Source: Candidatus Saccharimonadota bacterium
Lineage (GTDB): Bacteria > Patescibacteriota > Saccharimonadia > Saccharimonadales > Saccharimonadaceae
Length of the DNA stretch: 34,997 nucleotides
Direction of reading: 5' to 3'
NCBI GenBank assembly: GCA_009777315.1
Contig: WRMD01000009.1
Location: forward strand, 1-34,997
The notes under the pieces were generated by a model, which was not told the DNA's origin, searched no databases, and saw only the letters and a list, made by a program, of their open reading frames with translations. Both the position numbers and the translations under genes were made by a program. This document shows positions 25,566-30,956 of this stretch, one piece after another. The first letter of the stretch is position 1. Each line of letters starts with the position of its first letter.

Positions 25566-26906
25566 TTAGCCAGTGACCATACCGGGGACCTGGAAGGTGT
25601 TGTTGCTGTCGGTGGGCTTTTCGAGGGTGGGGGCGGAGAGACGAGGGTCGAACTCGGGCGGAAGAGGCAGGCCTTCTTCGAGCATGTGTTGGATCTCTTG
25701 GACGGTGGGGGCGGTACCTTGGGCCTTGGGGGGCGGCGGTGGCGGTGTAGGGGCCGGGGGTGGTGCGACCGGAGGGGGTGATGGTGGTGGAGTTGGGATG
25801 TTGTCGGTGGGCTTGGCGAGGTCGGCGAGCTCTGGGGCGATGACTTCACTGGGTGATGGAGTGGTTTTTGGCGGCTCGATGGTCTTGGCGTGGGTGAGGA
25901 TATCGGCGTTTGGGGTGAGGAAATCGCCGGAATTGACATCCTGAGAGCCGGCGGCTTCGGGTGGAGCGGTGCTAGGCGGGGCTGTGACTTTGTCAATAAC
26001 GGGAAGAGCGGTGACGCCGGTTTGCATTTCGTTTGCGCCCATGAGCGGCGGCGGAGGGGTGGTGGGGTTCTCGGCGTGGCTTTGGGCGTTGTGTTCGACG
26101 GTGACGCGAGCTTCGCGGCCGAGGAGGTTACTGGAGACTTCGGCTTGGTTGGCGCCGAGGGACATGAGGCGAGAAGCGAGATTCATGACGACAGGGGTAG
26201 TCTTGGCGTTAGAGAAGCGATCGGTGGCGGAGACGAGGCCGGTAAGCATGGCTGTAGCGACGGATTGATCGATGAGCTCGCCGCCCTCGAAGGCGTTGCG
26301 GAGACCGTCGAGAATCATGGCGGTGAGTTCGGCCATCGATGAGGCACCAGGGACGGCCCAGATGATGTCGCCAAAGCGGCCGGGTTCGCCGGTGGAAATG
26401 TTGACAACGGAGGCGTTGTGCATGATGCGGCCCTGCTCGGCGATGGCGGCGTCGAGGTTTGCGACGACGGGGACATTCAAAGCGACAACGAGGTCGATGT
26501 TGAAGTCGCCTCGGGAGAAGCTGAGGTCTTCAGGCGTGATGGTGGTGCGATAGGGGGTAATGTAGACGCGAACGAAATCGCCGTCGTTTTTGATGCGGAT
26601 GTGGTCGGCTTTGTCTTTGTTCAAGCTAATGATGAAGTCCTGGAGGGAGTTGGTGTCGATCTCGAAGGTCTTTTCGGGCTGGAGGAATTCAATTTGCTCG
26701 GGGATGTGACCGCTGAAAATAGAGGTGGCGTGCTTGCCGATCTTGTCGAGGGCGACGGTCATGGCGATGGCGGAGACGAGCTCGTCGATGGTCGGGCTGT
26801 TGTTGACAGCGATGAGGATGCTATTGCTGTCCCGGATCTTTTTGATGATCTCATTACGGGGGTCAGCGGGCTGTTTTTGGCCTTTGTTTTCTTCGGCGGC
26901 TTGCAT
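25566..26906 (-). CDS. DHH-phosphoesterase-like protein with degenerate site and Pro-rich tail
   Basis: The first ~290 of 446 residues follow a DHH/DHHA1 (NrnA-like) plan: ILIAVNNSPTIDELVSAIAMTVALDKIGKHATSIFSG, then MHNASVVNISTGEPGRFGDIIWAVPGASSMAELTAMILDGL, then VATAMLTGLVSATDRF. But the metal-binding residues are changed: the usual D-A-x-G-S and D-H-H are T-I-D-E-L-V-S and N-I-S. So it may bind rather than cleave nucleotides. Residues ~300-400 are a disordered Pro-rich region with PPPPP runs. TGATATAAT ends 5 nt before the ATG. The family call is inferred from layout. Confidence 0.6.
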   Translation of the reverse strand: MQAAEENKGQKQPADPRNEIIKKIRDSNSILIAVNNSPTIDELVSAIAMTVALDKIGKHATSIFSGHIPEQIEFLQPEKTFEIDTNSLQDFIISLNKDKADHIRIKNDGDFVRVYITPYRTTITPEDLSFSRGDFNIDLVVALNVPVVANLDAAIAEQGRIMHNASVVNISTGEPGRFGDIIWAVPGASSMAELTAMILDGLRNAFEGGELIDQSVATAMLTGLVSATDRFSNAKTTPVVMNLASRLMSLGANQAEVSSNLLGREARVTVEHNAQSHAENPTTPPPPLMGANEMQTGVTALPVIDKVTAPPSTAPPEAAGSQDVNSGDFLTPNADILTHAKTIEPPKTTPSPSEVIAPELADLAKPTDNIPTPPPSPPPVAPPPAPTPPPPPPKAQGTAPTVQEIQHMLEEGLPLPPEFDPRLSAPTLEKPTDSNNTFQVPGMVTG

Positions 26907-26949
26907 GCCTAATTATATCATGCTTAAGCTTAATAAAGCAACGTTAATA

Positions 26950-26970
26950 CCCCGCTCTATGCGAACGGGG
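26950..26970 (-). terminator. Terminator hairpin after the 38-residue gene
   Basis: An 8-bp stem CCCCGTTC/GAGCGGGG (one G-T pair) with a 5-nt loop lies 18 bp past the stop on the minus strand. The following sequence is only moderately T-rich. Confidence 0.6.
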
Positions 26971-26988
26971 TTGATACTATGGGTTGTT

Positions 26989-27105
26989 TTATTTGGCGAT
27001 TCTAGGCTTCATGCGAGCGGCGGTTTTTTTGTTGCGGATGCGCTTGACGCTACGCTTGTGGTTGTTGTTGCGATTGAGGGTCGCGACCTTGATCTTCTTA
27101 GGCAT
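26989..27105 (-). CDS. 38-residue highly basic protein
   Basis: A 39-codon ORF reads MPKKIKVATLNRNNNHKR, SVKRIRNKKTAARMKPRIAK, with 15 Lys/Arg in 38 residues and no acidic residue. AAAAGGAG lies 6 nt before the ATG and a TGCTATACT -10 box at 27124-27132 gives an 18-nt leader. A terminator hairpin follows, so it is a complete, well-signalled gene. The size, charge and expression signals resemble a small ribosomal or RNA-binding protein, but I cannot name a family. Confidence 0.75.
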   Translation of the reverse strand: MPKKIKVATLNRNNNHKRSVKRIRNKKTAARMKPRIAK

Positions 27106-27123
27106 GTGGGCTCCTTTTCAGAT

Positions 27124-27181
27124 AGTATAGCACGGCTTAGGGTTGCGACTCGCTTCTTCTCTCGCCTCTTAATGCTATACT
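27124..27181. promoter_or_regulatory. Divergent promoters of the 38-residue gene and def
   Basis: On the minus strand TGCTATACT at 27124-27132 serves the basic protein. On the plus strand TGCTATACT at 27173-27181 ends 5 nt before the def ATG. The two identical extended -10 boxes lie back to back, about 40 bp apart. Confidence 0.75.
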
Positions 27182-27186
27182 AGGGT

Positions 27187-27774
27187 ATGTCAAAGAAAGC
27201 AGAGATTATTGCCGTGCCAGATGGGCGGCTGAGAGAGAAAGCGGAGAAAGTGTCCGAGGTGACCGATGAGGTGCGGGGGATTATTCGGCGGATGACGGAG
27301 CTGTCGCTAGAGTGGGAGAAGGATCATCCGCACGAGCTGTCGGCGGCGATGGCGGCGCCACAGATGGGTGAATTAGTGCGAGTGATAATCATACGGGAAA
27401 ATATGGACGACAAGGAAGACGCGAGCTGGACGGCGCTGATAAACCCGGTGGTGGTAGCGACGGATGGACCGGAGACGGTGGATTTTGAGGGGTGTCTGTC
27501 GGTGCCGAATATCTATGGTAAGGTGAAGCGGCCGCGAAAAGTGCGGATTAAAGCGATGTTGGAGGACGGAACGCCGGTGCGAGTGAAGGCGACGGAGGGG
27601 CTGGCGCGAACATTGCTGCATGAGATTGACCACTTGGACGGAGTGCTGTTTATTGATCATATAAAGGGTGAAAAGGATGCGTTTTATCGGCTGACGGATA
27701 AGGGGGAGCTGGCGCCGCTGGATTATGAGACGCAGATCAAGGATAATGAGGAACTTTGGGGCGGGGGTGAGTAG
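27187..27774 (+). CDS. def: Peptide deformylase
   Basis: The 195-residue protein has the three metal-site motifs: AMAAPQMG (~54-61) in place of the usual GxGLAAPQxG, EGCLSVP with the Cys ligand (~103), and HEIDHLDG with the two His ligands (~145, 149). It removes the formyl group from nascent peptides. The first motif is altered at the glycine-leucine. It overlaps the reading frame of fmt, as in many bacteria. Confidence 0.93.
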   Translation: MSKKAEIIAVPDGRLREKAEKVSEVTDEVRGIIRRMTELSLEWEKDHPHELSAAMAAPQMGELVRVIIIRENMDDKEDASWTALINPVVVATDGPETVDFEGCLSVPNIYGKVKRPRKVRIKAMLEDGTPVRVKATEGLARTLLHEIDHLDGVLFIDHIKGEKDAFYRLTDKGELAPLDYETQIKDNEELWGGGE

Positions 27775-27814
27775 GCCGGAGGATTGGCTGGAGAGCCAAG
27801 GCTTTCCCTGGCCG

Positions 27815-28867
27815 ATGATTGATAATCCGATTGTGTTTTTTGGTACTGAGGAAGGGCTGGCGGTGGCGCCGCTGGAGAAATTGATTGAGGCGAAATATAA
27901 TGTGGTGGCAGTGTTTACGGCGCCGGATAGTCGGTCGGGGCGGGGACGGAAGATGATGGCGCCGAAAGTGAAAGAAGTGGCGTTGGCGCATGGGTTGCCG
28001 GTGTTTCAGCCGGAGAAGTCGCGGGAGATTTTGCCGATTTTGGAAGAGCTAGGCTTGAAGTTGGGGTCGGGGTTTATTGGGGTACTGGCGGGTTATGGGA
28101 AGATGATTCCGCAGGGGGTGCTGGACTTTTTTGAGCCGTTTGGGATTATGAATATTCACCCTTCCCTGTTGCCGAAATATCGGGGGCCGAGTCCGATTGA
28201 GACGGCGATTGCGAATGGTGATAGGACGTTTGGGGTGACGATTATTAAGTTGGTGGCGGGGATGGATGCGGGACCGATTTATGCGCAGATAGAAAATGAT
28301 GGGTATGATGAGTGTCCGTTGTGTGCACGGAACAGGCTGGATGATGAAGAGTTTGAGGAGTGGGAAAAGGCACATTTTCATGAGCTATCTAAGGCGGAGA
28401 TTTATGCTTGGGCGGCGGAGACGGGCGCGGAAGAGTTGGTGGGTTATGGGTTACTGCGAAATATCGCGGCGAATAATGGGGATTATATGAGTTGGGGCGG
28501 GGATGAGCCGAGGTCGCTGGCGCGAGAGCAGGATGAGGCGGGGGCGACCTATACGGAGAAGTTGACGAAGGAATTGTCGGAGCTGAAGCCGAAAGAAAAA
28601 ACAGCGCAGCGGCTGCATGATGAAGTGCGGGCGTATCTGGGGTTTCCGAAATCGAAGATAAGGGTCGGGCCGACACGTGAGTCGGAGATAAATTGCGTGG
28701 TGACGGCGACGTGTGTGGCTGATGAGCCGGAGTCGGTGTTGGACTTGGAGTGTAAGGACGGGAAGTTTTTGGTGATTGAGCGGTTAATCCCGGAGGGGCG
28801 AAAAGAAATGACCGCTGAAGCTTTTATTAACGGCGTGAGTAGTTGGTATAAGTGGCCGAAAGGCTGA
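27815..28867 (+). CDS. fmt: Methionyl-tRNA formyltransferase
   Basis: IVFFGTEEGLAVAPLEKLIEAKYNVVAVFTAPDSRSGRGRK and FGIMNIHPSLLPKYRGPSPIETAIANGDRTFGVTIIKLVAGMDAGPIYAQ identify the formyl-transfer domain; a C-terminal Fmt_C-like part follows. It formylates initiator Met-tRNA with 10-formyl-THF. An insertion of ~80 residues after the catalytic domain (~165-245) carries a lone CPLC and an acidic helical region. The frame is open back into def. I prefer the ATG at 27815 because the fold begins there, but a GTG at 27767, overlapping the def stop, could be the coupled start. No clear ribosome site decides it. Confidence 0.9.
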   Translation: MIDNPIVFFGTEEGLAVAPLEKLIEAKYNVVAVFTAPDSRSGRGRKMMAPKVKEVALAHGLPVFQPEKSREILPILEELGLKLGSGFIGVLAGYGKMIPQGVLDFFEPFGIMNIHPSLLPKYRGPSPIETAIANGDRTFGVTIIKLVAGMDAGPIYAQIENDGYDECPLCARNRLDDEEFEEWEKAHFHELSKAEIYAWAAETGAEELVGYGLLRNIAANNGDYMSWGGDEPRSLAREQDEAGATYTEKLTKELSELKPKEKTAQRLHDEVRAYLGFPKSKIRVGPTRESEINCVVTATCVADEPESVLDLECKDGKFLVIERLIPEGRKEMTAEAFINGVSSWYKWPKG

Positions 28868-28881
28868 TGCCCTGCTCTGGT

Positions 28882-29283
28882 TTAGATTTTGTTTTTGCTG
28901 GCGACGACTTGGGCTTTGAGGTCGGCGGTGACTTTGTTGATGAGCTCTTGGTAGTCGGGGCGGTTGGTGTTGAGCCAGAGGAGTGAAGCGAGTTCGCGTT
29001 TGGTTGCGTCGGTGTCGGGGGTGAAACCGCCGACGCTAATCATGGCCTTGTAGATAGGGGATTCGTGGTAGTTGCCGATGGTAGCGGTGATGGTGGGCTC
29101 GTCGCCGTTAATGATGCGCTCGAACTCCGCGACTTTTTCCTCGGGGAGGCCAACCGCGAGTTGCTGCCCTACCCTAACCTCACGCTCTTCGCTGAGGTGA
29201 GCTAAAAAGGCTTGTCGTTCGGCGGGGGTGCGGTCTTGCATTAATCCCACCTCGGATAGCCAGGTTTCGTCGAAGTTATCCAT
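28882..29283 (-). CDS. DUF5663-like small protein
   Basis: A 133-residue acidic, mostly helical protein: WLSEVGLMQDRTPAERQAFLAHLSEEREVRVGQQLAVGLPEEKVAEFERIINGDEP, later LWLNTNRPDYQELINKVTADLKAQVV. This is the layout of DUF5663, frequent in candidate-phylum-radiation genomes and of unknown role. I place the start at 29283 because a TGCTATAAT extended -10 ends 6 nt before it; the longer frame to 29454 runs through this promoter and a hairpin region. It stops 15 bp after the convergent fmt stop. Confidence 0.72.
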   Translation of the reverse strand: MDNFDETWLSEVGLMQDRTPAERQAFLAHLSEEREVRVGQQLAVGLPEEKVAEFERIINGDEPTITATIGNYHESPIYKAMISVGGFTPDTDATKRELASLLWLNTNRPDYQELINKVTADLKAQVVASKNKI

Positions 29284-29308
29284 AAGCGTATTATAGCATA
29301 TGGAAGGA

Positions 29309-29513
29309 TTTGCACCAAAAAGCTGTCGGGTACTTAGCTTCAGCGAAAGGCTCGTCGAGCACAGTTTCATTCGGACACAGAATGGTTTTAATCCGTCGCC
29401 ACGGACTAAAACCTTCTTCTCCCTCGCTTTGCCAAGCTCCGGGACGTTCCTCATGAAACTGTATCTCGCACGCCTTTCGCATAATTAAACCCCAAGAACT
29501 GGTTTGATGCAAA
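29309..29513. repeat. Nested inverted-repeat region of unknown function
   Basis: Arms nest around a centre: TTTGCA (29309-29314)/TGCAAA (29508-29513), GCGAAAGGC (29343-29351)/GCCTTTCGC (29472-29480), CAGTTTCAT (29362-29370)/ATGAAACTG (29453-29461), and an inner 13-bp stem from 29384 to 29413 with one mismatch. The order would fold into one long imperfect hairpin as RNA or single-stranded DNA. A 79-codon minus-strand ORF across it (29291-29530) has no ribosome site. It could be a structured RNA or a miniature mobile element. Confidence 0.55.
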
Positions 29514-29581
29514 CTTCTCAACCTATTCAAGCCCTTCCCCTACTCAAGCCTATCTCTCCCAAGACCCTTCCTCCCCACCCC

Positions 29582-29792
29582 CTACGGGTAGACACAGTGT
29601 CCAGCCATGAGGGGAGTAGTCCTCCCCTCATCGTCCTCGTCGGCAAAAGCCGAGTTTGCTTATAGCAAACCAAGCGAGGACTGCTCCCCTCCCAGATAAT
29701 GATTCGCCAGAAAAGGTCAGGCTTCGCCTGCCTTTTCTGGCTCCAGCAAGGAAAGGAAGAAAACCTTGGTTTTCTTAGTGGACAGTGGCGAA
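29582..29792 (-). repeat. Broken FISUMP-tail cassette G with stem-loop filling
   Basis: Both conserved ends are present on the minus strand (TTCGCCACTGTC at 29792 and GTGTCTACCCG-TAG plus the G-rich tail at 29582), but the interior is not open and the length is not a multiple of three. The centre (29607-29776) is a chain of perfect stem-loops: a 10-bp ATGAGGGGAG stem, a three-way GTCCTCG/CGAGGAC structure with two inner hairpins, a 15-bp CCAGAAAAGG stem with one bulge, and AAGAAAACC/GGTTTTCTT. It faces cassette F head-to-head. Confidence 0.65.
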
Positions 29793-29824
29793 GGAGGATT
29801 CGGGAGTCTTCAGGGGGAGGGTCG

Positions 29825-29929
29825 AAACTTTATAAAGTTTTGGATTTGGGTCGATCTAACAGGGGTGAGTACGAGGTAGGAAACTTTATAAAGTTTCCTA
29901 CCTCCGTTATGACGTCGACTTTATAAAGT
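29825..29929. repeat. Three AAACTTTATAAAGTTT palindromes between cassettes G and F
   Basis: Copies are centred at 29825-29840, 29881-29896 and 29918-29929 (the last partial). The middle one extends to a 32-bp perfect palindrome (29873-29904) with GAGGTAGG arms. They lie in the 148-bp gap between the facing FATV ends of the two cassettes. They could be operator sites or recombination sites; no nearby gene clearly uses them. Confidence 0.8.
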
Positions 29930-29940
29930 TTCGTCTTCTC

Positions 29941-30144
29941 TTCGCCACTGTCACTATGGGATACTTCGATCCGCCGTATGGTCTTATCATGTCTGGGTTT
30001 GCCTACTGGTGGACTGCTTCTATGAGTGTCCAACCAACGGAACCAATGCCAACTTGGGCGGGAGTAGATAGCTCAGCCATCTACTCAGGTACATATGCTA
30101 ACGGCATTACATATGGCTTCTCCCTCCGCTGTGTCTACCCGTAG
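29941..30144 (+). pseudogene. FISUMP-tail cassette F
   Basis: Sixty-seven open codons from FATVTMGYFDPPYGLIMSG through FAYWWTASMSVQPTEP... to YGFSLRCVYP and TAG, then the shared tail. The ending YGFSLRCV is the best match to the classic FISUMP YGFSVRCV terminus. An internal ATG at 29956 has no ribosome site. It ends 17 bp before the stop of the next, convergent gene. Confidence 0.72.
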
Positions 30145-30161
30145 GGGGTGGGGAGGAAGGG

Positions 30162-30893
30162 CTATGGCGTGGTCGTGGGGGTGTAGGAGTCGGAGACTAC
30201 GAAAACAACAAGATCGCTGCCGAAGCGCTCGAGGATTTCGCGCAAGGATAGATAGCGGTTGTAGGTGAAATGTATTTCGTGGGGGACGTCAACGACAACT
30301 CGGTTGATATCGACTCTGGTGCTTACTGATATTGATCTGCCGTCGAGAGTCAACTCGTGGCGCCGCTGGAGGATCTCTGCAATGGCAGCGTTGGCTTGTC
30401 CGAGGGCCGCGTAAGTGTTGTTGACGGAGGTGACGGTGAAGCATCGGGCAGCATTAAGGGACGCAATTTGGGCGGAGACTGCGTTTCGGGTGAGAGCGGA
30501 GGCCGACATGCCGTCGACTACTTGCACATGGACTAGGCCGGTATAGTCAACCCAGAGGCCGCCGAAGGTCGGGAGGGCCATGAATTCTTCTTGAACAACT
30601 GTCGCATAGCTGGCGCAGATCTCGTCGCGGTCGGGGTACGGAGAGTATGGGCCGAGGACTTGCTCCTGGCCGGGTGCGATAGTGAGGGTCGGGAATAGCT
30701 CGCTGAGGTGAGCATACCAGTTGTCATGGCCGCCATAGCCATCGTAGCTCCATAGCCCCTCGTGGCTGCCCTGCCCGCTAGTATCGTCGTCGGGGCTTGA
30801 CGAGCCGGTATTGAGAATTTGGCGCAATAGAGGAACCATCAGGACTAGCCCCAAGAGGATAGTTGCTATGATAATAATTCGTTTCTTGTCCAT
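30162..30893 (-). CDS. Membrane-anchored extracytoplasmic protein, unknown function
   Basis: The 243-residue protein has KK-R then one hydrophobic helix (IIIIATILLGLVLMVPLL, ~6-23) as a signal anchor, an acidic Ser/Gly linker, and an outer domain with a DEICASYATVVQEEF segment and a second Cys at ~ARCFTV. The two cysteines may form a disulfide outside the cell. I do not recognise the family. The start follows a short leader with TAGGT; no extended -10 close to the ATG is seen, the nearest being TGCTACAAT about 27 nt upstream. Confidence 0.6.
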   Translation of the reverse strand: MDKKRIIIIATILLGLVLMVPLLRQILNTGSSSPDDDTSGQGSHEGLWSYDGYGGHDNWYAHLSELFPTLTIAPGQEQVLGPYSPYPDRDEICASYATVVQEEFMALPTFGGLWVDYTGLVHVQVVDGMSASALTRNAVSAQIASLNAARCFTVTSVNNTYAALGQANAAIAEILQRRHELTLDGRSISVSTRVDINRVVVDVPHEIHFTYNRYLSLREILERFGSDLVVFVVSDSYTPTTTP

Positions 30894-30956
30894 GACCTAC
30901 GCTCATTCATACTAGGATTGTAGCATATTTAACTAGGGTCTGGTTTAGGGTTTGGC

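Noticed and set aside
29309-29513. RNase P RNA or tmRNA
   Set aside because: One stretch on the minus strand (GAGGAACGTCC) vaguely recalls the RNase P 5' core, but the other conserved regions and the expected length are missing.
29284-29530. An N-terminal extension of the DUF5663 gene to 29454, or the 79-codon ORF ending at 29291
   Set aside because: The extension runs through the TGCTATAAT promoter and the hairpin region, and neither frame has a ribosome site.
29825-29929. CRISPR array
   Set aside because: Only three copies, of palindromic form and irregular spacing, with no cas genes.
721-30144. A diversity-generating retroelement with template and variable repeats
   Set aside because: No reverse transcriptase is in the window, and the cassette cores differ in length and at all bases instead of only at template adenines.
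721-30144. An integron with attC-flanked gene cassettes
   Set aside because: The ends do not form attC-type R''/R' folds, there is no integrase, and cassettes are scattered between unrelated genes in both directions.
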